DNA of 64,000 bases from positions 434,001 to 498,000 of the forward strand of contig JACKEA010000006.1 in the NCBI GenBank assembly GCA_020633235.1, read 5' to 3'. This DNA is from Polyangiaceae bacterium (GTDB taxonomy: Bacteria > Myxococcota_A > Polyangia > Polyangiales > Polyangiaceae). A model generated the notes under the pieces. The model was given only the letters and a program-made list of their open reading frames with translations, did not search any database and was not told where the DNA came from. Both the position numbers and the translations under genes were made by a program. This document shows positions 51,461 to 59,176 of this stretch, piece after piece. Position 1 is the stretch's first letter. Each line of letters begins with the position of its first letter.

Positions 51461-54400
51461 ATGCGTATTCTCGAGCGCCTCGGCCGAGCCCTCGTGGTGC
51501 TCGGCGTTTTTGGTCTGGCCTCCTATTTCGCCCTGAATTTCGGCACCGGTGGGCTGTGGCGCGGGCTCGAAGCCGCCCACGCCGTCACTGCTCCGGGCGG
51601 ACCCAAGGCGCCCTACGATCTCACGCAGCTGTCGGCCGTCAACGAGACGCTGAAGACGATCCGCGACAAGTACGTGGACCCGTCGCGCATTCGGCCCCAG
51701 CAAATGTTCCTGAGCGCCCTGAACCAGGTTCAGAAGGAAGTCGCCCAGGTCATCATTCTCCACGACGAGAAGGCCCCCACCGTGAAGGTGCGGGTGGACA
51801 CGGAAGAGCGTGAGTTCCGCGTCGACAACGTGCAGGGCCCCTGGGACGTGGCGGCGCGGCTGCGCGAGGTCTTCGCCTTCTTGCAGGCCAACCTGAAGGA
51901 CACCGAGGTCGATCTTCGGGACGTGGAGTACGCCGCCTGCAACGGCATTCTGCGCACGCTGGATCCGCACAGCATCTTCCTGTCGCCGGAGGCGTACCGG
52001 GAGATGAACCTGTCCACCTCCGGTCACTTCGGCGGTTTGGGCATCGTGATCTCGATTCGCGATCAGATGCTCACCATCATGCGGCCGATGCCGGACACGC
52101 CGGCGGGGCGCGCCAGCCTCAAGCGCCTGGATCGCATCACCAAGATCAACAACGAGTCCACGCTCAACATGCCGCTGGACGACGCCGTGAAGCGGCTGCG
52201 CGGCAAGCCTGGCTCCAAGGTCACCATCTGGGTGCATCGCGACGGCACCGACGGCTGGAACGGCTCGCGCCCCTTCGAGCTCACACGCGAGGAAATCCGC
52301 ATCCATAGCGTGGATTCGCGACCTCTCGGCAACGGCATCGGCTACGTGCGCATCAAGCAGTTCCAGAGCAGCACGGACGACGAGCTGGAAGCGGCGCTCA
52401 CGGAGCTCGGCAAGCAAGAGCGCATCAAGGGCTTGGTCATCGACCTGCGCGGCAACCCCGGCGGGCTCCTGGACCAGGCGGCGAAGGTCGCCGACCGCTT
52501 CCTGGACCACGGCGTGATCGTGGCCACTCAGGGTGCCAGCGAGGGGCGCGAAGAGAAGCGCGCCACGCGTCGCAACACCGAGCCGCCGTATCCCATCGTG
52601 GCGCTGGTGAACGGCTCCAGTGCCAGCGCCAGCGAGATCGTGGCGGGGGCTCTCAAGAATCTGGACCGCGCGGTGCTGGTCGGCCAGACCACCTTCGGCA
52701 AGGGCTCCGTGCAGCTGGTGTTCCCGCGCATCACTCCAGACGGCGCCGCGCTCAAGCTCACCATCGCGCAGTACCTCACGCCGGGAGACATCTCCATCCA
52801 GGGCGTGGGCGTCGCGCCGGACGTGCAGCTGGATCCGATGACCGCCGACAACCTGGAGATGGACCTCTACAGCGAAGAGAGCCCGCTTCGGGAGCGCGAC
52901 CTCACCAAGAGCCTCACCGGTGCGGCCAAGCGCCCGTCGGATCGGCCGTTCTTCAAGCTGCGCTACAACCTGCCCGAGGCCGAGCGGGCCAAGATGCGCG
53001 AGCTGGGCGGGGACATCGAGGACGAGTTCACGCTGGATTTCCCCATCTCCTTCGCGCGGGATCTGGTCGGCAAGCTGCCTCCGGGCCGCCGGCAGGACGA
53101 GCTGCGCGCCGCCAAGGGCTTCCTCGAGCACACGCAGGACGCGCAGGTGGCCTCCATCGCCGCGGATCTGTCCAAGCTCGGCATCGACTGGAGCGCTCCG
53201 CCGAAGGACGTGAAGGAGGGCCCCAAGGTCACGGACTTCGACGTGAAGGTAGAGACGGACCGCAAGGGCGACACCGTGACTGCCGGCGAGCCGATGACCT
53301 TGAAGGTCACGGTGAAGAACAACGCCAAGGAGCCCATCTATCAGCTCCGCGCCATCACCAAGAGTGACAGCGGCTACTACGACGAGAAGGAGCTGGTGTT
53401 CGGCCGCGTGAACGCGGGCGAGGCCAAGTCCGCGACGGTGCCGCTCGGTTGGTGCGACATCGACGGCCGCAAGCCCGGTTCCACCAAGCCGCTACCCACG
53501 GACGCGAAGCGCAAGTGCAAGCTGCCGATGGACGCCGTGGAACGACAAGACGTGGTCAAAGTTCGCTTCCACGCGGAAGGTGGCGCATCGCCCAAGGAGG
53601 CGGAGATCCGCCCCACGGTGAAGAGCCAGCCGCGGCCGATCTTCGCCTACACCTATCAAATCGTGGACAACCGTCCGGGCAACGGCGATGGCCAGCTCGC
53701 CCGTGGCGAAGGCGCGACCATGTACCTGACGGTGAAGAACGTCGGCAAGGGTCGTTCCTACGAGACGCAGGCGAACCTCAGAAACCTCACTGGGGACGGC
53801 CTCTTGCTCCGCGCCGGGCGCTTCGACGTGTCCAACATGAAGCCCGGGGACGTGCGCCAGGTGGCCTTCACCTTCGACGTGCTCGATGCCCTGAGCGAGA
53901 GCTTCGCCAAGGTGGAAGTGAGCGTGGCGGATCGCGATCTGCGGGCCGTCGCCAGCGAGAAGATCACCATTCCCATCACGCGCAGCGGTCTGTTCGTGAA
54001 CAAGGCGAACGGCACCGCCCGCGTGAACGAGAATGCGCCGGTCCGCGGCCAGCCGGTGGACGATTCCCGTGTCATTGGTGACGTGGCCAAGGGCAGCGTG
54101 GTGGAGAAGCTCGGCACCTTCGGCGGCTACGCCAAAGTGAAGCTGGACGGCACGCGCTTCGGGTTCGTTCCCAGCAATCAGCTCACGGACGGTGGCGGCG
54201 CCGCCAAGGTCAAGCTCACGCCGCGGCTCACGCACTCCCCGCCGTTGCTCGAGGTGGAGCCCGCGGCTTTGGCTACCCGCAGCAACAAGGTGCACTTGCA
54301 GGGCACCGCCACGGACAACGATCGCGTGCTGGACGCCTACGTGTTCGTCGGCGCGCGCAAGGTGTTCTACCAGTCCAACCGCAAGGGCAAGGATCCCAAG

Positions 54401-54589
54401 AAGCTCAGCTTCAGCTTCGATGCAGAGCTCAATCCTGGCATCAACGTGATCACCGTCGTCACTCGCGAGAGCGAGGACACCGCTACCCGTCGCACGATGA
54501 TCGTCCGCCGGGATGGCGCCAACGGAGAGGCGCTACCCACGCCCAAGAGCGACGATTTCGGCGAAGACTGGGAGTTCTCCGGCGAGTGA
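51461..54589 (+). CDS. S41 carboxyl-terminal processing protease with long C-terminal extension
   Basis: A 1042-residue periplasmic protease. A membrane helix (GRALVVLGVFGLASYFALN) precedes a pre-PDZ region, a PDZ domain (GHFGGLGIVISIRDQMLTIM) and the S41 core with the catalytic Ser389 in NGSSASASEIVAG and Lys414 in GQTTFGKGSVQ, exactly 25 apart as in Prc and plant CtpA. After about residue 500, where typical family members stop, there are some 540 extra residues with Ig/CARDB-like strands (EPMTLKVTVKNNAKEPIYQL), an SH3-like stretch (VKLDGTRFGFVPSNQL) and a final beta domain. These could fix it to substrate or cell wall. The start at the GTG at 51458 is equally possible. Confidence 0.92.
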   Translation: MRILERLGRALVVLGVFGLASYFALNFGTGGLWRGLEAAHAVTAPGGPKAPYDLTQLSAVNETLKTIRDKYVDPSRIRPQQMFLSALNQVQKEVAQVIILHDEKAPTVKVRVDTEEREFRVDNVQGPWDVAARLREVFAFLQANLKDTEVDLRDVEYAACNGILRTLDPHSIFLSPEAYREMNLSTSGHFGGLGIVISIRDQMLTIMRPMPDTPAGRASLKRLDRITKINNESTLNMPLDDAVKRLRGKPGSKVTIWVHRDGTDGWNGSRPFELTREEIRIHSVDSRPLGNGIGYVRIKQFQSSTDDELEAALTELGKQERIKGLVIDLRGNPGGLLDQAAKVADRFLDHGVIVATQGASEGREEKRATRRNTEPPYPIVALVNGSSASASEIVAGALKNLDRAVLVGQTTFGKGSVQLVFPRITPDGAALKLTIAQYLTPGDISIQGVGVAPDVQLDPMTADNLEMDLYSEESPLRERDLTKSLTGAAKRPSDRPFFKLRYNLPEAERAKMRELGGDIEDEFTLDFPISFARDLVGKLPPGRRQDELRAAKGFLEHTQDAQVASIAADLSKLGIDWSAPPKDVKEGPKVTDFDVKVETDRKGDTVTAGEPMTLKVTVKNNAKEPIYQLRAITKSDSGYYDEKELVFGRVNAGEAKSATVPLGWCDIDGRKPGSTKPLPTDAKRKCKLPMDAVERQDVVKVRFHAEGGASPKEAEIRPTVKSQPRPIFAYTYQIVDNRPGNGDGQLARGEGATMYLTVKNVGKGRSYETQANLRNLTGDGLLLRAGRFDVSNMKPGDVRQVAFTFDVLDALSESFAKVEVSVADRDLRAVASEKITIPITRSGLFVNKANGTARVNENAPVRGQPVDDSRVIGDVAKGSVVEKLGTFGGYAKVKLDGTRFGFVPSNQLTDGGGAAKVKLTPRLTHSPPLLEVEPAALATRSNKVHLQGTATDNDRVLDAYVFVGARKVFYQSNRKGKDPKKLSFSFDAELNPGINVITVVTRESEDTATRRTMIVRRDGANGEALPTPKSDDFGEDWEFSGE

Positions 54590-54594
54590 TCCCG

Positions 54595-55398
54595 ATGCGG
54601 GGGCACGTCCATCGCCAGCGGGGGTTGCTGTTGGGATCCGCCCAGCTTGTTGGTCCGGCGCGAGCCCCGTCCCTGACGGCCGCCCTGCTGCTCACGGCCT
54701 CCGTCGCGTTCGCTCAGCCCGCGCCCAGTGCCGCGCCCGCGCCCAGTGCCGCGCCCGCGTCCAGTGCCGCGCCCGCGCCTGCGCCCACCGCCGCGCCCGC
54801 GCCCACCGCCGCGCCCGCGTCCAGTGCCGCGCCTGCGCCCAGCGCCGCATCCGCGCCCAGCGCCGCATCCGCGCCCAGTGCCGCATCCGCGCCCAGTGCC
54901 GCGCCCGCGCCCGCGCCCCCACCCGGCGCCGCGCCGCCTCCGTACTACTATCCCCCACCGTACTACTACCCCGCGCCGCCGCCTCCGCTCCCCCCGCGGG
55001 AGCTTCCCTACAAGGGCGAATCCACCGCGCCCCAGGGCTACCACGCCGACAGTCGCGTGCGCCGCGGGCCGATCATTGCGGGAGCGACGCTGGCTGGCTC
55101 GACCTATTTCGTGAACCTGATGGCCGCGAGCATCATAGAGAACGCCGGCGATTCCGATACTCGTACCACGCTGTTGTACGTGCCCGGCGTCGGCTCCTGG
55201 GGTTACGCGTTCGAGGGCTGCAGCGGCGCGTGCAGCGCCATCGCGCTGCACTCCGCCGCACACACCGCCGGTGTGGTGTTGTTGGTGTACGGCATGGCGG
55301 TGCCCAAGCAGATCTGGGTACGGAACGACGTGGGCTTCAGCGTGGTTCCGCTCGCAGGTCAGGGCATCCAGGGCATCAGCGCCGCTGGAACGTTCTGA
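54595..55398 (+). CDS. Secreted protein with Ala/Pro/Ser repeats and two hydrophobic segments
   Basis: A 267-residue protein. After a long N-terminus and signal (LTAALLLTASVAFAQ), residues about 42-110 are repeats of SAAPAP and SAASAP units, then a Pro/Tyr-rich strip (PYYYPPPYYYPAPPP). The C-terminal part has two likely membrane helices (GPIIAGATLAGSTYFVNLMA; IALHSAAHTAGVVLLVYGMA). The first codons cover a dispersed repeat copy, so translation may actually start later. Function unknown; low-complexity spacers like this often cross the cell wall. Confidence 0.6.
   Translation: MRGHVHRQRGLLLGSAQLVGPARAPSLTAALLLTASVAFAQPAPSAAPAPSAAPASSAAPAPAPTAAPAPTAAPASSAAPAPSAASAPSAASAPSAASAPSAAPAPAPPPGAAPPPYYYPPPYYYPAPPPPLPPRELPYKGESTAPQGYHADSRVRRGPIIAGATLAGSTYFVNLMAASIIENAGDSDTRTTLLYVPGVGSWGYAFEGCSGACSAIALHSAAHTAGVVLLVYGMAVPKQIWVRNDVGFSVVPLAGQGIQGISAAGTF
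54647..54663 (-). repeat. Dispersed repeat copy 9, overlapping the 5' end of a gene
   Basis: TTGTTGGTCCGGCGCGA, the exact 17-base core, 58 bases past the protease stop and inside the presumed signal-peptide codons of the next gene; GCCCCGTC follows as in the 28-base form. Confidence 0.75.
54718..54920 (+). repeat. Tandem GCGCCCAGTGCC-type repeats
   Basis: Imperfect 12- to 18-base units encoding SAAPAP, TAAPAP and SAASAP. The nucleotide similarity is high, so recent slippage expansion is likely. Confidence 0.7.
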
Positions 55399-55417
55399 GC
55401 TCCCGCTTGCGTGGCGC

Positions 55418-56032
55418 TCACTCGCGAAAGTCGCGGCGTTCGAGGATGAAGTGCTCGAGCACGTGGTCGTAGTAGGCGTCGGTGGTCCCCACGTGGCGGA
55501 GCCCGATGCGTCGCGCCACGGCGAGTGAGCGCGCGTTCGGCGTTTCTACGACGGCGTGCAGGACGGGTAGCTTCAGCTCGTGGAAGCCGTAGCGGAGCAA
55601 AGCGCGGCCCATCTCGGTTGCGAAACCGCGGCCCCAGTGGGCGCGCGCGAGGTGCCAGCCGACTTCGATGTCGTTGCTGGGCTCGCGGTCGGTGCCTGAT
55701 TTCGGCAGCGGCTTGAGCAGAGCCGTGCCGACCATCTCGCCGCTCTCGGCGTCGAAGGTGGGCCACGAGCCTTGCCCCTCTGGAAAGCGGGCAATCCGCC
55801 CGATGATTTGCCGGAGGTGTTCGCGCTGGGCGTCGAGATCCGCGACCAGGTTCCCGCCGATGAAGCGCACGACCTCCGGATCTCCGTACAGGGCAAAGGC
55901 CCCGGCTACGTCACGCTCCGGGTCCCACGCTCGCGCGAAGAGCCTCTCTGTCGTGAACACTGCGGGGGGCTCGGGGTGCGCTGGGGACCGGCCGTTCGAC
56001 ACTGGAGGTGCCTCCTTCGGGGAGCTTGCCAT
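55418..56032 (-). CDS. GNAT acetyltransferase, RimJ/RimL type
   Basis: A 204-residue N-acetyltransferase. TERLFARAWDPERDVAGAFA starts the fold; VGWHLARAHWGRGFATEMGR carries the acetyl-CoA loop of the family (RxxGxG/A form, here HWGRGFA), and HAVVETPNARSLAVARRIGL with the Asn/Ser pair and FILERRDF ends it. Such enzymes modify ribosomal protein N-termini, antibiotics or small amines; the substrate is unknown. A Pro-rich N-terminal tail is unusual. Confidence 0.87.
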   Translation of the reverse strand: MASSPKEAPPVSNGRSPAHPEPPAVFTTERLFARAWDPERDVAGAFALYGDPEVVRFIGGNLVADLDAQREHLRQIIGRIARFPEGQGSWPTFDAESGEMVGTALLKPLPKSGTDREPSNDIEVGWHLARAHWGRGFATEMGRALLRYGFHELKLPVLHAVVETPNARSLAVARRIGLRHVGTTDAYYDHVLEHFILERRDFRE

Positions 56033-56206
56033 GCTTTGGAGTCATTCGGCGCGTGCGCTCGCACGTGCGCCGTGCGTGCGAGCACGCGATTTGCGGCTTG
56101 CTCGTGCGGCGCTGCAGGGGATTTCTGCATGGCACGGAACATGGATCTCGTCGCGACCTCACGGCGAGGGGCGAATCTCCGCTCAGCGCGAATAGAGGAG
56201 TGAACC

Positions 56207-56830
56207 ATGCATGTCCGCAAACTCGTCCAAGGCGCGACGCTTGCTGTGCTTCTGAGCGGAGCGGTGACCGCGTGTGGTGGCGCCGACGGTTCGGAAGAAG
56301 CGACCGAGCAGTCCGTGCAGGAGCCGATCACGGTCTTGGACAACTGCGCCACGGGGGCGAATGCAAACGCGATTGGCTACTTGACCAACGCGGGTGCAGT
56401 GGATGCCTACACGCGAACCTGGCAACAGATCGTCGCCTGCAAGATCATGGGCAGCTACAGCCCCACGACCATCGTCGATTTCAACGTGAACGGCGTGCTC
56501 ACGCACACCTACGACTTCTATGCGTCACCGCAGTGGACCGTCGCACCCAGCACGAAGTCCGACTGCGAGGACGTCGTGGTCGCGCTCCGGGTGCAACGGC
56601 GCAATACGACGACCGGCGCCTGGGAGAACTTCCCGGGCAACTACAAGGAGAAGCGGGGGAGCTGGCAACCCTTCGTCGGCTGCGTACTTCCAGGGTACGT
56701 GTCGATCCGCCGTATCAACTCCAACTCGTACGGGCAGACGGAGACGAATCGGTACCGTGCCCGGGCGGTGGCGAACCAACCCAACGGTACCAACGGGTCG
56801 ATCACGATCACGGGCGTCAACCGCGGCTGA
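56207..56830 (+). CDS. Lipoprotein, unknown function
   Basis: A 207-residue lipoprotein: signal GATLAVLLSGAVTAC (Cys about 23) followed by a short acidic stretch and a beta-rich domain with four Cys (NCATGANANAIGYLTNAG; TIVDFNVNGVLTHTYDFYAS; GCVLPGYVSIRRINSNSYG). No recognised family. It ends 27 bases before a perfect hairpin formed by dispersed repeat copy 10. Confidence 0.7.
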   Translation: MHVRKLVQGATLAVLLSGAVTACGGADGSEEATEQSVQEPITVLDNCATGANANAIGYLTNAGAVDAYTRTWQQIVACKIMGSYSPTTIVDFNVNGVLTHTYDFYASPQWTVAPSTKSDCEDVVVALRVQRRNTTTGAWENFPGNYKEKRGSWQPFVGCVLPGYVSIRRINSNSYGQTETNRYRARAVANQPNGTNGSITITGVNRG

Positions 56831-56857
56831 CAAGGACTGAAGAACGAGCACGGCGGG

Positions 56858-56888
56858 TTCCGCGCCGGACCAACAATCCGGCGCGGAA
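56858..56888. repeat. Dispersed repeat copy 10 as a perfect 12-bp hairpin
   Basis: TTCCGCGCCGGA (56858-56869), loop CCAACAA, TCCGGCGCGGAA (56877-56888). The loop and left arm are the repeat core. Placed 27 bases past the lipoprotein stop, it can act as an RNA hairpin terminator, but no T-tract follows. Confidence 0.8.
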
Positions 56889-56991
56889 AACTCGGGACGC
56901 GCGGCCATTGGCTCTCTCGGCGCGCGGAGTGTCGGCGGCGACCGTTGCGCGTCACTTTACACGCCGGGGCGGCGAGCTTACGAAATCGGTC

Positions 56992-57951
56992 ATGCGCCGC
57001 CTTCCCAGCCTGATCGCATTGATGCTCTCCTTTGCGGTACCCGTGCTTGCGGCAGCCCAGCCCGTCGACCCGCCGGCGGAAGGCGCGGCGGGGCAGGACA
57101 ACGCGGGCACCTTGCCGGACGCTCCGGACGCGCCGCCGAGCGAGCCTGCGGAAGCCGCGCCCGCGCCGAGCGCACCCGCGCCCGCCCCGACCACGGATGC
57201 GCCGCCACCTGGTTATGGGCAAGCGCCGCCTCCGGGGTACGGTGAAGCGCCGCCGCCTTCGGACCCGTATCTTCCGCCCTTGGAGCGAAGCTACCCCGCG
57301 CCGCCGCCGCCCCAGGCTCCGGACAAGGAAGGCTTCTCGATGCCGCCGTGGTCCGCACGTATCGATCCCTTCAACTGGCTGCTCGAAGGGCGCTTGGGGT
57401 TGGAGCTCGAGGCGGGCGTGCTCGACTTCATGACGGTGGAGCTGGTGCCCACCTTCGTGGTCAACGACAGGCCGCCGACGTTGAACCTCAGTGGTGCGCC
57501 GGACGTGCTGCGGCAGGAGTCCAACGGTCTCGGGCCCATCAGTGGTGGAGCGTTGGATGTCGGGCTGTGGCTGGATGGCAAGGCGTTTCGCGGCTACGTG
57601 ATTCGCGTGGGTGTGGCCACCTACGGCTACACCTATCGCACGGAGGACGACGCGGGGGACATCGACAGCGTCGACTCGAGCGAGACCGAGGGGTTTGCGA
57701 TGTTCGGCAGCCACGCTCGCTGGGGCGCGTTCACGATCGCCGGGGGCATCGGCCTCGGCGTGCAGCTCTCGAAGGAATCTCGCTGCTTCCCGGATGGCGC
57801 CACGTCCGTGACCCAGGCCCGGAGCAGCGGATGTGACGATGAGCTTCAGATATCGACGAAGCGAGATGCCAGCGAGATCGTCAACCTCCACAGCAGCATC
57901 TATCCCGTGGACTTGTTTGGCCGTTTCTCCCTGGGAATCGTGATCGACTGA
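56992..57951 (+). CDS. Proline-rich outer-membrane beta-barrel-like protein
   Basis: A 319-residue protein with signal RRLPSLIALMLSFAVPVLAA, a Pro/Ala-rich spacer to about residue 115 (PPPGYGQAPPPGYGEAPPP), and a beta domain (GRLGLELEAGVLDFMTVELV; RGYVIRVGVATYGYTYRTED; WGAFTIAGGIGLGVQLSKES) ending RFSLGIVID. Same build as the proteins at 26605 and 33498 but not close in sequence. Probable outer-membrane barrel with a periplasm-spanning linker; role unknown. Confidence 0.7.
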   Translation: MRRLPSLIALMLSFAVPVLAAAQPVDPPAEGAAGQDNAGTLPDAPDAPPSEPAEAAPAPSAPAPAPTTDAPPPGYGQAPPPGYGEAPPPSDPYLPPLERSYPAPPPPQAPDKEGFSMPPWSARIDPFNWLLEGRLGLELEAGVLDFMTVELVPTFVVNDRPPTLNLSGAPDVLRQESNGLGPISGGALDVGLWLDGKAFRGYVIRVGVATYGYTYRTEDDAGDIDSVDSSETEGFAMFGSHARWGAFTIAGGIGLGVQLSKESRCFPDGATSVTQARSSGCDDELQISTKRDASEIVNLHSSIYPVDLFGRFSLGIVID

Positions 57952-57970
57952 GGCAGCGTGTCAGATCCGC

Positions 57971-57993
57971 CCAGGGTCCGGCGAAGACCCTGG
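57971..57993 (+). terminator. Hairpin terminator after the outer-membrane protein gene
   Basis: CCAGGGTC (57971-57978), loop CGGCGAA, GACCCTGG (57986-57993), 8-bp perfect stem, then AGTGTGGTTTT; 20 bases past the stop codon. Confidence 0.7.
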
Positions 57994-58205
57994 AGTGTGG
58001 TTTTCCCGAGGTCACCGACCCCTGCGCCGGCGCTCCAGCCGGCTCAGGAACTCTTCAGACTGCGCTGAGGCGGCCCTCAAGCAGGCAACCGCGGGAGTCC
58101 GCACAGTAGTCGTCGGGTCGACGGGCTTCCCGAGGGGCAGAGCGCATGGGTGCGCTCTCAGCCTTTCGTGGAACGAGGTGGGACCCGCCAATCCCGGAGA
58201 AGAAC

Positions 58206-58556
58206 ATGCGAAACACCGTACTGCTGTTGGCTTCCGTCGTTTTCCTGTCTGCCGCCGCGTGCGACAAGGCGCCCAAAGAAGACGCCGTAGAGAACAACTT
58301 CAACCTTGGCGCCTTGGGCAAGGACAAGGACAAGTTCAACCTGGCGAAGGACAAGGACAAGTTCAACCTGGCGAAGGACAAGGACAAGTTCAACCTGGCG
58401 AAGGACAAGGACAAGTTCAACCTGGCGAAGGACAAGGACAAGTTCAACCTGGCGAAGGACAAGGACAAGTTCAACCTGGCGAAGGACAAGGACAAGTTCA
58501 ACCTGGCGAAGGACAAGGACAAGCTTCAGGGCGCCACACCACTGCTCGCCAAATGA
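58206..58556 (+). CDS. Small lipoprotein with seven exact KDKDKFNLA repeats
   Basis: A 116-residue lipoprotein: signal RNTVLLLASVVFLSAAAC, a short spacer, then seven tandem copies of the nonapeptide KDKDKFNLA ending KDKDKLQGATPLLAK. Copies are identical at the DNA level (27 bases each), so this is a young expansion and the number probably varies among strains. The repeat is strongly charged with one hydrophobic face every nine residues, so it may form a long helix or bind a surface. Its stop overlaps the ATG of the next gene (ATGA). Preferred start: ATG at 58206 with GGAG upstream. Confidence 0.75.
   Translation: MRNTVLLLASVVFLSAAACDKAPKEDAVENNFNLGALGKDKDKFNLAKDKDKFNLAKDKDKFNLAKDKDKFNLAKDKDKFNLAKDKDKFNLAKDKDKFNLAKDKDKLQGATPLLAK
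58320..58508 (+). repeat. Seven tandem 27-base repeats (AAGGACAAGGACAAGTTCAA...)
   Basis: Identical 27-base units inside the small lipoprotein gene. There are no spacers, so it is not a CRISPR array. Confidence 0.9.
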
Positions 58557-59176
58557 AGCGTCTCCTGGTGTTGGCCTTTGCCGGCTGGCACCTGGCGTTC
58601 CTGCTGTTTCGAAACCCCGTCAGCGTTCGTCAGGCGTCGTTCGACGCTTGGGTGAGCGAGCGGCGCGCCGGCTCGAGCTGGGCCGGCCGTGCCGCGGCGG
58701 AGGTGCTCGACGGGTTGGATCGCGCCTTCATGCGCTACGAGCACGCGCTGGGGCTGGACCAGGGCTGGCGCATGTTCGTGGCGCCACTGGCGCGGGACGT
58801 CGCGTTCCCGGCGGTGCGCATCGAGCTCGATGACGGTACCAGCGTGACGCTACGGTCCGAGAACGAGCCCGCGGATCCCGACGGGTTCTTTCTGCGGCCC
58901 GCCAAGGAACGTCTGCGCAAGCACGAGACCCAGGTGGTGAGCAGCGAGCTCGCGGACATGGGCCTTTCCAGCTACTGGGAGCGGTACTTGACGCTGACCT
59001 GTCGTCAGTGGCGCGCCGCTCATCCCGAGGATGGCCGTCGCGTGGTCGGCCTCACGCTGCTCCGGCGCAGCTATTCCTTGCCCGCGCCGGACCAACAACA
59101 CCCGGCCTATGGGCAGGCGCGAGTCGATGAGGTGGGGAGCATGAGAGGGGACGCGTGCAACTCTTCCGGCGAGTGA
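58553..59176 (+). CDS. Conserved-type companion protein of the HTTM gene
   Basis: A 207-residue protein with an N-terminal membrane helix (LLVLAFAGWHLAFLLF) and a mostly soluble domain (SFDAWVSERRAGSSWAGRAA; DQGWRMFVAPLARDVAFPAV; TLRSENEPADPDGFFLRP). It sits between the repeat lipoprotein and the HTTM gene, overlapping both (4 and 22 bases), so the three are co-translated. HTTM genes often have such a partner. The C-terminal 30 codons include a dispersed repeat copy (59082-59098), so the end may have been extended by it. Confidence 0.7.
   Translation: MKRLLVLAFAGWHLAFLLFRNPVSVRQASFDAWVSERRAGSSWAGRAAAEVLDGLDRAFMRYEHALGLDQGWRMFVAPLARDVAFPAVRIELDDGTSVTLRSENEPADPDGFFLRPAKERLRKHETQVVSSELADMGLSSYWERYLTLTCRQWRAAHPEDGRRVVGLTLLRRSYSLPAPDQQHPAYGQARVDEVGSMRGDACNSSGE
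59082..59098 (+). repeat. Dispersed repeat copy 11 within a coding region
   Basis: CCGCGCCGGACCAACAA in frame near the 3' end of the gene at 58553-59176, encoding part of LPAPDQQHP. One of only two copies overlapping a likely coding sequence. Confidence 0.65.

Noticed and set aside
54692..54958. Minus-strand Arg/His/Trp repeat protein opposite the Ala/Pro region
   Set aside because: Antisense reading of the Ala/Pro/Ser tandem repeats; no start context.
56130..56150. TGGCACGGAACATGGATC as a second sigma-54 promoter before the gene at 56207
   Set aside because: No GC doublet at the -12 position; only the TGGCAC half matches.
58320..58508. CRISPR-like array of identical direct repeats
   Set aside because: Units are contiguous with no spacers, lie in frame, and no cas genes are near.
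58055..58522. Minus-strand frame encoding tandem LNLSLSFAR repeats
   Set aside because: Exact antisense of the seven 27-base repeats of the lipoprotein gene; no ribosome site and no signal of its own.
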